Shown: in pieces, positions 17,829 through 26,426 of the stretch
Layout: every line of letters starts with the position of its first letter
Position numbering within the stretch: the stretch's first letter is position 1
NCBI GenBank assembly: GCA_963701205.1
Contig: OY969575.1
Span: 744,001-808,000 of the forward strand
From: JALZKA01 sp963701205
Lineage (GTDB): Bacteria > Actinomycetota > Thermoleophilia > Solirubrobacterales > 70-9
Direction of reading: 5' to 3'
Length of the DNA: 64,000 bases
The notes under the pieces: model-generated
What the model saw: the letters and a program-made list of their open reading frames with translations, nothing else
What the model was told of the DNA's origin: nothing
The model's database searches: none
Program-made: the position numbers and the translations under genes

Positions 17829-19382
17829 TCATCGCACCAGTTCCCGGGCCCGCAGGGCCAGCCAAAGCTCAATCCGATCCGTGGCGCGACTCAGGTCACG
17901 GCCGGTCAGCTCCTCGATCTTGCGAATGCGATAGCGCAACGTGTGGCGATGACAATAGAGCTGTCGGGCGGCGCGCTCCCAATTGCCGTTGCTCTCGATA
18001 AACGCCTCCAGACTCCGCAGGAGCTCGCCGCCGTACTCCCCCTCACCCCTGGAGATGGGTTCGAGCAAGTCGTCCGAGTAAAGCCGCAATGCATCATCGT
18101 CCTGAAGCGCCAGCAACAGGGTGAACGCGCCCAGGTCGGTGTGGGACGCAACCTTTGGCCCGCCGCCGTTCAACGACGTCGCCTCAAGCGCGCAACGCGC
18201 TTCGTGAAACGCCCGGCGCAGCGATCCGAGACCCATCGCCCGGCTCGCAGCAACGCGCAGGTCGGGGTGCTGGGCCGCCAGAGCGGGACGAACCACTTCG
18301 GCGATTTCGACCGGATCGCGATCCGCAGCGGCGACGACGGCGCAAAGCAACGAGCGCCCCGCAACGGCCCTGGGCGCGACGAGCGCGGGGGCCCGCGCGG
18401 CGGTCAACGCCTCCTCAAGGATCGGCACGCCGGCGCCCGGGTCGGCGATGTCAAAGATCAAGACTGCCGCTTCGCCCTTGATCCCAAAGGGCCGCAGGCG
18501 GCTCTCGAGTTCGTCGGCGTCGAGGCGTCCGCTGAGCGAGTCCGCGAGCAAATCACCAGCCAAGCGACGCTCGGTCTCCGCCACGACCCGCTCGCGCATC
18601 AATTCCAGCCCAACCACCATCGACGCCTGGCGGGCGATCAGACGTTCGAACTCCCCCAGGGGAGCGCGTTCGGCAAAGACCACGAGCCAACCCGCCGACG
18701 GCGAGTCACGACGCCCCGGCACCGGGACCGCGAGCGCCCGATCGCCCAGCGCATCTGGCGCAAAGGGCTGGATCTCGCTCACGTCCGCTCGCGCTGCCAG
18801 ATCAGCCGCAAGCGCCTCGATGTCCTCGGATCGCGCCAGGCCCGACTCTGGATGCCGGGCAACCTCGGCGCCGGCGCCGTCGAGGACCAGGGCACCGCCA
18901 CCGACAGCCGCCGCGATCGAGGCCGTCACCTCGCGCAGGCCGCCGCCCTCGATCACGATGCGTTCGAGCCTCTCGTGAATCTTTGAGCCCCGCTCAAGCG
19001 CGTCGTAGGACTCATTGATCAGCCGTGCCGCCGCCCGCTCGGTGATCGCGATGAACGGCATCTCGTACGGAACCTCGAACAACGGCATCCGGCTGGCCGA
19101 AGCAGCCGCCACGATCGGCTCGGGAATCGATTTGTGATCGAAGCCCGTGCCGAAACCAAGCCCAGCGACGCCGCTTGCGGCCAACGCCTTCACGTAGGCG
19201 CGCTGCTTTGTTTCGTCGTCGAGGTTGTACCCGGTGGTCAGGATCAGCTCGCCACCCGAAAGCCACGGCGTCGGGTCCTCATGTTCGGTGATATGGACCC
19301 ACCGAACCGGCTCCTCCGAGGCCGTCGAAGACGGCAACAACTCCAGGCCGCACTCCGCAAGCAGACTGGGAACCGTCAGCAA
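17829..19382 (-). CDS. PucR-family transcriptional regulator
   Basis: 517 residues. The N-terminal PucR domain contains VRWVHITEHEDPTPWLSGGE with LILTTGYNL after it. The C-terminal helix-turn-helix is ESNGNWERAARQLYCHRHTL followed by RYRIRKIEELTGRDLS, the PucR_HTH pattern. A central GGDEF-like/regulatory region separates them. Members control purine, polyamine or amino-acid catabolism. The TTG start lies eight bases after the aminotransferase stop, so regulator and aminotransferase are cotranscribed. It probably controls the flanking catabolic and transport genes through the 20783-20978 region. Confidence 0.92.
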   Translation of the reverse strand: MLTVPSLLAECGLELLPSSTASEEPVRWVHITEHEDPTPWLSGGELILTTGYNLDDETKQRAYVKALAASGVAGLGFGTGFDHKSIPEPIVAAASASRMPLFEVPYEMPFIAITERAAARLINESYDALERGSKIHERLERIVIEGGGLREVTASIAAAVGGGALVLDGAGAEVARHPESGLARSEDIEALAADLAARADVSEIQPFAPDALGDRALAVPVPGRRDSPSAGWLVVFAERAPLGEFERLIARQASMVVGLELMRERVVAETERRLAGDLLADSLSGRLDADELESRLRPFGIKGEAAVLIFDIADPGAGVPILEEALTAARAPALVAPRAVAGRSLLCAVVAAADRDPVEIAEVVRPALAAQHPDLRVAASRAMGLGSLRRAFHEARCALEATSLNGGGPKVASHTDLGAFTLLLALQDDDALRLYSDDLLEPISRGEGEYGGELLRSLEAFIESNGNWERAARQLYCHRHTLRYRIRKIEELTGRDLSRATDRIELWLALRARELVR

Positions 19383-19390
19383 GCTCGCTC

Positions 19391-20782
19391 CTAGCCGCGG
19401 GCCTGAAGCCGGTCCCAGGCCTCGGTCAGGACTGGGCGCAGGACGTTCTCGATCTCCTCGAACTCCGCCGTATCGCTGATCAGCGGCGGCGAGAGCTGGA
19501 TCACGGGGTCGCCGCGGTCATCGGCCCGGCAAATCAGACCACGCTTGTAGAGCTCCCCGGAGAGGTAGCCCCGCAAGAGCCACTCGCTCTCCTCGTCGGT
19601 GAATCCCCGCTTGGTTTCCTGGTCGGAGACCAGCTCGATGGCATGAAAGAAACCGTCGCCGCGGACATCGCCGACGATCGGGATCTCCTTCAGCCCGTCG
19701 AGCATCGCCCGGAACTCCCCCTGCTTGCGGAGGACATGACCGCACAGATCTTCCCGCTCGAATATGTCGAGATTCACCATCGCTGCCGCGGCAGCAACCG
19801 GATGACCGGCGAACGTGAAGCCGTGCGCGAACGACTCTGTCCCGGACGAGAACGGCTCGAACAGCCGATCGGAGGCGATCATGGCTCCCATCGGCGCGTA
19901 CGCGGAGGTGAGCCCCTTTGCGGTCGTGATGATGTCCGGCTGGTAGCCGTAGCGATCGCTTCCGAAGTAATGGCCAAGACGGCCCCAGGCGCAAATCACC
20001 TCATCAGAGATCAGGAGTACGTCGTTCGCGTCGCAGATCTCCCGCACGCGGTCGAAGTAGCCGTCCTGAGGTGGGATACAGCCGCCCGCGTTCTGAAGCG
20101 GCTCAAGGATGACCGCCGCCACCGTGTCCGGGTCCTCAAACTCGATGCGCTCGGCGATCTTCTCGGCAGCCCAAAGCGGGTCTCGATCCGCGGGCCAGTG
20201 GTAGGAATTCGTATTGGGCACATGACACCCGCCCGGGGCGTAGGGCTCGAACGGGGTGCGCAGCGCAGTGAGCCCGGTCGCCATCAGGCAGCCCATCGTC
20301 GTGCCGTGGTAGGCAACCTCGCGGGCGATGACCTTGTGCTTTTGCCCCTTGCCCTGGACGCGGTGGAAGTTCCTTGCCAGCTTGAGGGCTGACTCGACCG
20401 CCTCGCCCCCTCCCGACGTGAAGAAGACGCGATTCAGGTCGCCTGGGGCCAGGCCGGCAATCCGGGCGGCAAGCTCGATTGCGCGGGGGTGGGCGTAGCT
20501 CCAGTTGGTGATGAAGTCGAGCTCGCGGACCTGGCGCTCCATTGCTTCACCGATCTCCGCGCGACCGTGGCCCGCGTTGCAGCAGAACAATCCCGAGAGG
20601 CCGTCCAGATAGCGATTGCCGTGCTCGTCCCAGACGTGCACGCCCTCGGCCTTGGTGATGATCGGAATCGGGTGCTCCGCGTCGTAGCCGCCCATCCTCG
20701 TGAAGTGCATCCAGAGGTGGCGGCGCGCCAGCTCCTGCAGGTCGGCGCCGGTAGCTGCGGGCGTTGCGGTCGTGGTTTCCAT
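19391..20782 (-). CDS. Class III (omega) aminotransferase, probable putrescine/beta-alanine:pyruvate type
   Basis: 463 residues. The PLP lysine is in ITTAKGLTSAYAPMGA, and the fold-I class III hallmarks are LISDEVICAWGRLG and FFTSGGGEAVESALKLAR. A ribosome-binding site GAGGAG precedes the ATG. The opening HLWMHFTRMGGYD is common in omega-amino acid:pyruvate transaminases. With alanine dehydrogenase and aldehyde dehydrogenases beside it, a role in transferring the amino group of putrescine, GABA or beta-alanine to pyruvate is likely; the exact donor cannot be fixed from sequence. Confidence 0.9.
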   Translation of the reverse strand: METTTATPAATGADLQELARRHLWMHFTRMGGYDAEHPIPIITKAEGVHVWDEHGNRYLDGLSGLFCCNAGHGRAEIGEAMERQVRELDFITNWSYAHPRAIELAARIAGLAPGDLNRVFFTSGGGEAVESALKLARNFHRVQGKGQKHKVIAREVAYHGTTMGCLMATGLTALRTPFEPYAPGGCHVPNTNSYHWPADRDPLWAAEKIAERIEFEDPDTVAAVILEPLQNAGGCIPPQDGYFDRVREICDANDVLLISDEVICAWGRLGHYFGSDRYGYQPDIITTAKGLTSAYAPMGAMIASDRLFEPFSSGTESFAHGFTFAGHPVAAAAAMVNLDIFEREDLCGHVLRKQGEFRAMLDGLKEIPIVGDVRGDGFFHAIELVSDQETKRGFTDEESEWLLRGYLSGELYKRGLICRADDRGDPVIQLSPPLISDTAEFEEIENVLRPVLTEAWDRLQARG

Positions 20783-20978
20783 TTCGTCTCCTCGTCGCCG
20801 TGCTGTCCAGGGTGGACTGACGTTCCGTACAAACCGTATAGGCCGGAAGCCTCGCTGACAACCCTATCTACGGTTCAAACCGACGGGATGCCGTTGTACA
20901 GTTTGGACAAAAGCTGTTGGACGTTTTGATGGGTTCTAGCTTGCGCTTCGCCGCTCTGGCACCTAGGGTGGTGTCGTC
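20783..20978. promoter_or_regulatory. Divergent control region of the polyamine island
   Basis: This 196-bp gap separates the aminotransferase-PucR-ald operon from the second transporter operon. It contains an inverted repeat AACCGTA (20832-20838) / TACGGTT (20869-20875), and a direct repeat TTGGAC (20903-20908 and 20917-20922) spaced by 14 bases, plus related CAAACC / GGTTCAAACC words. These are candidate PucR operators and/or promoter elements for both directions. Confidence 0.5.
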
Positions 20979-22088
20979 TTGGAGGATCGGTCGAGCGTCA
21001 ACCTTGCCGGCGTCACGAAGCGCTTTGACGACTTCGTGGCCGTTGACGCGCTCGACCTCGAGATTGGCAATGGCGAGTTCTTCACCCTGTTGGGCCCGTC
21101 GGGCTGCGGCAAGACAACCACCCTGCGGATGATCGCCGGCTTTGAACAGCCAACCGAGGGCCGAATCCAGATCTCGGGTGAGGACGTCGCCGGGCTGCCC
21201 GCCTACAAGCGCCCGACCAACACCGTCTTCCAGAGCTATGCCCTGTTCCCGCACATGACCGTCGCTGAAAACGTCGCGTTCGGGCTGAAGCGCAAGAAGG
21301 TGGCGTCCAGCGAGGCCGCCGAGCGTGTTGCGGCCGAGCTCGAGCGGGTTGGGTTGGCGGTCGAGGCCAACCGCAAGCCAGCGCAGCTTTCCGGTGGTCA
21401 GCAGCAGCGCGTCGCGCTGGCGCGGGCGCTCGTCAACCTGCCCAAGGTTCTGCTGCTCGACGAACCGCTTGGCGCCCTTGACCTAAAACTCCGCAAGGGC
21501 CTTCAGCTTGAACTCAAGCGGATCCAGCGCGAGGTCGGGATCACCTTCGTCTACGTAACCCACGATCAAGAGGAAGCGTTGACGATGTCCGACCGGATCG
21601 CCGTCATGAACAAGGGGCGAATCGAGCAGGTGGCGGGACCCGAGGACGTCTATGAACGGCCCGAGACCAGTTTCGTTGCCGGCTTCATCGGCGTCTCGAA
21701 CCTGATGCCTGCTGCGGTCAAATCCGTAAACGGAAAGGGGGCGCGAGTCCACCTCGAAGCCGGCCTCGAGCTCGACGCCCCGGGTCCGCCCGGACTTGGC
21801 GCCGGCGACCGCTGCTACGCCGTCGTGCGACCCGAAAAGCTTCATGTGTGCGGTAAGGAAGAAACGACCCGTGACGGTTGGCCTTCGGTGGAGGGCGCCG
21901 TTGAATCCTCGGTCTACCTGGGTACGTCAACCCAGATCGTCGTTCGCCTGGCGGGCGACGTGCCGATGACAATCCTCGTCCCGAACGCTGACGAGGCAGA
22001 ACGGGGGCGCCTGCCCGGAGGCGGCGCCGCAGTGCGCCTTTCCTGGGCGCCGGAGCACATCCACCTGGTCAAGGAATCGACCCACTAG
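20979..22088 (+). CDS. potA: Polyamine-type ABC transporter ATPase, system 2
   Basis: A 369-residue ATPase. Walker A GPSGCGKTTT, signature LSGGQQQRVALARA, Walker B VLLLDEPLGALD and YVTHDQEEALTMSD are all present, followed by a TOBE-type C-terminal domain (YAVVRPEKLHV). It begins at TTG (20979) with AGGGTGG seven bases upstream; no ATG lies in frame nearby. It heads the second A-D-B-C operon and is divergent from the aminotransferase gene, strongly tying this copy to the catabolic island. Confidence 0.9.
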   Translation: MEDRSSVNLAGVTKRFDDFVAVDALDLEIGNGEFFTLLGPSGCGKTTTLRMIAGFEQPTEGRIQISGEDVAGLPAYKRPTNTVFQSYALFPHMTVAENVAFGLKRKKVASSEAAERVAAELERVGLAVEANRKPAQLSGGQQQRVALARALVNLPKVLLLDEPLGALDLKLRKGLQLELKRIQREVGITFVYVTHDQEEALTMSDRIAVMNKGRIEQVAGPEDVYERPETSFVAGFIGVSNLMPAAVKSVNGKGARVHLEAGLELDAPGPPGLGAGDRCYAVVRPEKLHVCGKEETTRDGWPSVEGAVESSVYLGTSTQIVVRLAGDVPMTILVPNADEAERGRLPGGGAAVRLSWAPEHIHLVKESTH

Positions 22089-22102
22089 TCAAGGAGTTCA
22101 AG

Positions 22103-23239
22103 TTGTCACCGTTTCGGAAGATCATCGCGAGCCTGTTGGCACTCACCCTGACCCTCGGCGCAGCCGCGTGCGGCAGCGACTTGGGTGGTGGTGGCCGCGA
22201 GGGCGAAGTCCAGGTCGCGGAGCCGACGGGCGAGCCGACGAACGAGCTCTTTGTCTCCAACTGGCCCTTCTACATCGACCGCAAGACCGTCGATGAGTTC
22301 CAGACTGACACGGGCATCGAGGTCACGTACCGCGAGGACGTGGACGACAACAACGTGATCTTCACGAAGCTTCAGCCGCTGCTCCAGGACGGTAAGTCAG
22401 GCGGGCGCGACATCGTCGTCGTGACGGACTGGATGGCCAAGAAGATGTACGACCTCGGGTATCTCCAGGACTTCGACGAAGATGCGATCGCGCCGGCCAA
22501 GTCGAACCTCGTTGCGGCATTCCAGAGCCCCGCGATCGACCCCGATCGCAGCTACTCGCTGCCCTGGCAAAGCGGCCTGACGGGACTCGTTGTCAACAAG
22601 GCAGCGGCACCCGAAGTTGACTCAGTTACGGACATCTTCGACCCCAAGTACAAGGGCAGGGTCACGGTCCTGACCGAGCTTCGCGACACCGTGCCGCTGG
22701 TGATGCTCAGCGACGGAGTCGACCCGACCGACGCGACCGCCGAGGACTGGATCGCGGCGATTGACAAACTCGGCGATGCGGTCGCGTCCGGGCAGTTGCG
22801 TGACTTCACCGGCAACAGCTACACGAACGCAATGGCACGCGGCGACGTTGATATCGCCATCGGCTGGTCGGGCGACGCCGTCCAGCTGCAGGCCGACAAC
22901 CCGGACATCGAGTTCGTCAACCCGACGGAGGGCTGCGTCCTGTGGTCGGACAACATGGTCATCCCGGTCGGCGCGTCCAATCCCGACTCGATCTACGAGT
23001 GGATCAATTACGTGTATGAGCCTGAAAACCAGGCCCAGATCACAAACTACAACTACTACGTCAGCCCGGTCGAAGGGGTCAAGGAGATCCTGGAGAGGCA
23101 AGGCTCCGACGCGGCGTCGAGCGACCTGGTGTTCCCGTCCGACGAGTACACGGCGAATTGCGTCACCCAGACGGATCCGCCCGCCGATGGCGCCGAGGAA
23201 GTCGAGCGAGCTTTCCAGTCGCTGATTACCGGGGGCTAG
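22103..23239 (+). CDS. potD: Polyamine-type ABC substrate-binding lipoprotein, system 2
   Basis: 378 residues from a TTG start with AAGGAG six bases upstream. A signal peptide ends in the lipobox GAAAC. Binding-protein features are LFVSNWPFYIDRKTVDEFQ, TGIEVTYREDVDDNNVIFTK, the YSLPWQSGLTGLVVNK segment, and DIAIGWSGDAVQL. The start of the mature protein (NWPFYI) and the acidic pocket residues resemble PotD/PotF. The mature chain has two cysteines besides the lipid-modified one, unlike the system 1 protein. Confidence 0.9.
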   Translation: MSPFRKIIASLLALTLTLGAAACGSDLGGGGREGEVQVAEPTGEPTNELFVSNWPFYIDRKTVDEFQTDTGIEVTYREDVDDNNVIFTKLQPLLQDGKSGGRDIVVVTDWMAKKMYDLGYLQDFDEDAIAPAKSNLVAAFQSPAIDPDRSYSLPWQSGLTGLVVNKAAAPEVDSVTDIFDPKYKGRVTVLTELRDTVPLVMLSDGVDPTDATAEDWIAAIDKLGDAVASGQLRDFTGNSYTNAMARGDVDIAIGWSGDAVQLQADNPDIEFVNPTEGCVLWSDNMVIPVGASNPDSIYEWINYVYEPENQAQITNYNYYVSPVEGVKEILERQGSDAASSDLVFPSDEYTANCVTQTDPPADGAEEVERAFQSLITGG

Positions 23240-24100
23240 GTGCGGCGGCGCCTGGTTCCCTACGGGCTACTCGGTCCTGGGCTGATTTGGCTGGCCCTGT
23301 TCTTTGTTCTGCCCATGTACTTCATGGGCATCGTCTCGCTCGAGACCGGCAGCCTTTCGACGGGGTTCCAGTTCACCTGGGAGTTCTCGAACTTCACTGA
23401 CTCGATCTCCGCCTTTGATTCGCAGTTTTTGCGTTCGTTCCAATACGCCGCGATCGCAACCCTGCTGTGCCTGCTGATCGCCTACCCCCTGGCCTACGCC
23501 ATCGCCTTCAGGGGCGGGCGCTACAAGAACGCGCTTCTGTTGATCGTGATCGCGCCGTTTTTCACGACCTACCTGATCCGCACGATCGCATGGCAGACGA
23601 TCCTGGCCGATGCCAGCCCGACCGTTGACGTCCTGCAGTTCCTCGGAGTGGTTGCCGACGACGGCCGCGTGCTGGACACGGCAGGCTCGGTCATCGCCGG
23701 GCTCACCTACAACTTCCTGCCGTTCATGATCCTCCCGATCTACGCCAGCCTGGAGCAAATCGATAAACGGCTGATCGAGGCGGCGCAGGACCTATACGCC
23801 AACGCCAGGACGGCGTTTTGGCGGGTCACGGTGCCGCTCTCTGCCCCGGGCGTGATCGCCGGCACGTTGCTGACATTCATTCCGGCGGTCGGCGACTACA
23901 TCAACGCCGATTTCCTCGGCGGCCCTAATCAGGCGATGATCGGCAACGTCATCCAAAGCGAGTACCTCGTGATCAAGGACTACCCGGTCGCCGCGGCCTT
24001 GTCGTTTGTCTTGATGGCCGTGATCCTCGCCATCGTCATCGTCTACATCCGCTTTGCCGGGTCCGAGTCGCTGATGGGCGATGAGGAGACGGAGTCTTGA
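23240..24100 (+). CDS. potB: Polyamine-type ABC permease PotB-like, system 2
   Basis: 286 residues, six membrane segments. GTG at 23240 directly abuts the stop of the binding protein. The EAA loop is EAAQDLYANARTAFWRVTVP followed by LSAPGVIAGT. FTTYLIRTIAWQTIL after the second helix is typical of PotB. It overlaps the next permease gene by four bases (TTGA). Confidence 0.9.
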   Translation: MRRRLVPYGLLGPGLIWLALFFVLPMYFMGIVSLETGSLSTGFQFTWEFSNFTDSISAFDSQFLRSFQYAAIATLLCLLIAYPLAYAIAFRGGRYKNALLLIVIAPFFTTYLIRTIAWQTILADASPTVDVLQFLGVVADDGRVLDTAGSVIAGLTYNFLPFMILPIYASLEQIDKRLIEAAQDLYANARTAFWRVTVPLSAPGVIAGTLLTFIPAVGDYINADFLGGPNQAMIGNVIQSEYLVIKDYPVAAALSFVLMAVILAIVIVYIRFAGSESLMGDEETES

Positions 24101-24936
24101 GCTGGCTTCGCCGGAAGGCGCTGACGATCTACGCCGCGATCGCGATCGCGTACATGCTGATCCCAATCGCGGTGGTCGCGATCTTTTCGTTCAACAGCCC
24201 CGAGGGCAAGTTCAACTACACGTGGTCCGGCTTCACCCTTGACCACTGGCAGACCGCGTTCAGCCTGCCTGAACTAAACGACGCCCTGGTCTCCAGCCTG
24301 CAACTTGCCGCGGTTTCCACGCTTGGCGCGACCATCCTGGGAACGCTGATCGCGATGGCGCTGGTCCGCCATCAGTTCTTCGGACGCAGGATGGCCAACC
24401 TCCTGATCGTGATTCCGATGGCGACCCCCGAGGTGGTCATCGGTGCCGCCCTGCTTTCGATGTTTGTCTATTTCGGGGTCTCAACCGGGTTCGGGACGCT
24501 GATCATCGCCCACATCATGTTCTCGATTTCTTTCGTCGTCGTCGTGGTCCGATCGCGGCTGATCGGATTCGACCGCTCGCTCGAGGAGGCGGCAGCCGAT
24601 CTAGGCGCATCCCCGTTCACGGCGTTTAGAACGATCACCCTCCCGCTACTCGCTCCGGGCCTGATTGCGGCGGCGCTGCTGGCGTTTGCCCTCTCGCTGG
24701 ATGACTTCGTCATCTCGGCCTTCAACTCGGGTCAAACCGTCACCTTCCCGCTGTTCATCTTCGGCGCCTCGCAACGCGGGATCCCCGTTGAGGTCAACGT
24801 GCTGGCGACGATTCTGTTCGCGCTGACTGTGGTCGCAATGGTTCTGGTCGTCTGGCAACAGCGCCGCGCCGAACGAATGGCCGCCGTTCGGCCTGACAGC
24901 GAGACAACGGCGACCACGCTCCCTGCGTCCAACTGA
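24097..24936 (+). CDS. potC: Polyamine-type ABC permease PotC-like, system 2
   Basis: 279 residues with six membrane segments. Key parts: IPIAVVAIFSFNSPEG near the start and the EAA loop EEAAADLGASPFTAFRTITLP. It starts with a TTG that overlaps the stop of the previous gene. It completes the second transporter and is followed 23 bp later by an aldehyde dehydrogenase, so transport and catabolism probably share one transcript. Confidence 0.9.
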   Translation: MSWLRRKALTIYAAIAIAYMLIPIAVVAIFSFNSPEGKFNYTWSGFTLDHWQTAFSLPELNDALVSSLQLAAVSTLGATILGTLIAMALVRHQFFGRRMANLLIVIPMATPEVVIGAALLSMFVYFGVSTGFGTLIIAHIMFSISFVVVVVRSRLIGFDRSLEEAAADLGASPFTAFRTITLPLLAPGLIAAALLAFALSLDDFVISAFNSGQTVTFPLFIFGASQRGIPVEVNVLATILFALTVVAMVLVVWQQRRAERMAAVRPDSETTATTLPASN

Positions 24937-24959
24937 CGCAGGCTGCCCGCGACACGACG

Positions 24960-26426
24960 ATGGAGACACGCCTTTTGATCGGGAGCGAACGGGTCGGCGG
25001 CACGGGTGCGCCCATCGAGGTTGAAAACCCGTACTCCGAGCAGCCGGTGGCGACGATTCAAGGTGCGTCCCCCGAGCAGCTCGATGCCGCAATCGCGGCT
25101 GCCCAGGAGGCGTTTGCGGGCTGGGAGCGCACCCCGGCGGTCGAGCGGGCCGAGCTGCTCCACGAGGTGGGCAGACGCCTGCGCGAGCGCACCGACGAGC
25201 TCGCGGACTTGATGACCGCGGAGGGCGGCAAGCCCAGGCTTGAGAACGCCGACGAAGTCGGCTGGACGGCCGCTGCGTTCGACTACTACGCCGAGATCGG
25301 CCGCGACTCTGCCGGCCGGGTGATTCCGCCGATCGAGTCCTCGCAGCTCGCCCTCGTTGTCAAGGACGCGCTGGGGGTCGTGGCCTGCATCGTCCCGTGG
25401 AACTACCCACTGCTCCTGCTGGCCTGGAAGCTCGCGCCGGCGCTTGCCGCCGGCAACACGACCGTCTGCAAGCCGTCCGAGATGACCCCATTGGCAACGC
25501 TTGCGATCGGGTCGTGCTTTGACCACCTTCCCCCGGGTGTCGTGAACATCATTGCCGGTGCGGGCGACGTGGGCGCCCCGCTCGCCGCCGACGCCCGCGT
25601 GGATTGCGTGGCGTTCACCGGATCGGTGGAGACGGGCAAGCGGGTCGCGGCCGCATGCATCGACCGCATGGCCCGCATGAACCTCGAGATGGGCGGCAAG
25701 GATCCCTTCATTGTCTGCTCTGACATGGCCGACCGGATCGACGTCGCCGCCAAGGGTGGCGCTTGGGCGGCGTTTCTCAATTCGGGTCAGGTTTGCACCT
25801 CGGCCGAGCGCTTCTACGTCATGGAGGATGTCTATGACGATTACCTGAACGCGCTCGTCGATCACACCCGTTCCCTGGTGGTCGGCGATCCGATGGCTGT
25901 CGATACCGACGTCGGCCCGATGATCTCGAGCGGGCAGCGGGCGAAGGTCGCCGGCCAGGTCGAGGCCGCCGTCGAGGCGGGCGCCGAGCTATTGACCGGT
26001 GGCGACATGCAAGGCAACCAGAGCGGATACTTCTATGGTCCAGCGGTCCTCACCGGAGTCCCCGAGGATGCAGATTTGCTGCGGGAGGAGACGTTCGGGC
26101 CGGTCGCACCGGTCGTGTCCGTCAAGAACCTTGACGAGGCGATCCGGCTGGCAAACGGGACTCGGTTTGGCCTCGGCGCGAACGTGTACACGCAAGATCT
26201 GAAAACGATCCTGCGCTGCATGCGAGAGATCAAGTCGGGCACCGTCTGGTTCAACGATCCCCTGACCGACAACGATGCGGGTCCGTTCGGCGGCTTCAAG
26301 CAATCCGGCCTGGGCCGCGAGCTTGGGCGCGAGGGCTTGGAGGCCTTCCAGGAAACGAAGCACGTCCACATCGAGACCGAGGTCGAGCTGAAGGACTGGT
26401 GGTATCCCTACGGAGGAGACAAATGA
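24960..26426 (+). CDS. Aldehyde dehydrogenase, amino-aldehyde/succinate-semialdehyde class
   Basis: 488 residues. It has the ALDH motifs CIVPWNYPLLLLAWK, FTGSVETGK, LEMGGKDPF (general base Glu) and FLNSGQVCTSAER (nucleophile Cys), and GPFGGFKQSGLGRELG near the C-terminus. This form is common in betaine-, amino- and 4-trimethylaminobutyraldehyde dehydrogenases. Placed right behind the polyamine transporter, it likely oxidises an amino-aldehyde or succinate semialdehyde from polyamine breakdown. It ends in ATGA overlap with mmsA. Confidence 0.88.
   Translation: METRLLIGSERVGGTGAPIEVENPYSEQPVATIQGASPEQLDAAIAAAQEAFAGWERTPAVERAELLHEVGRRLRERTDELADLMTAEGGKPRLENADEVGWTAAAFDYYAEIGRDSAGRVIPPIESSQLALVVKDALGVVACIVPWNYPLLLLAWKLAPALAAGNTTVCKPSEMTPLATLAIGSCFDHLPPGVVNIIAGAGDVGAPLAADARVDCVAFTGSVETGKRVAAACIDRMARMNLEMGGKDPFIVCSDMADRIDVAAKGGAWAAFLNSGQVCTSAERFYVMEDVYDDYLNALVDHTRSLVVGDPMAVDTDVGPMISSGQRAKVAGQVEAAVEAGAELLTGGDMQGNQSGYFYGPAVLTGVPEDADLLREETFGPVAPVVSVKNLDEAIRLANGTRFGLGANVYTQDLKTILRCMREIKSGTVWFNDPLTDNDAGPFGGFKQSGLGRELGREGLEAFQETKHVHIETEVELKDWWYPYGGDK

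Noticed and set aside
17472..18986. Plus-strand open frame of 504 codons opposite PucR and ald.
   Set aside because: Antisense shadow; composition is Arg/Gln-rich with no motif, and both opposite genes are clear.
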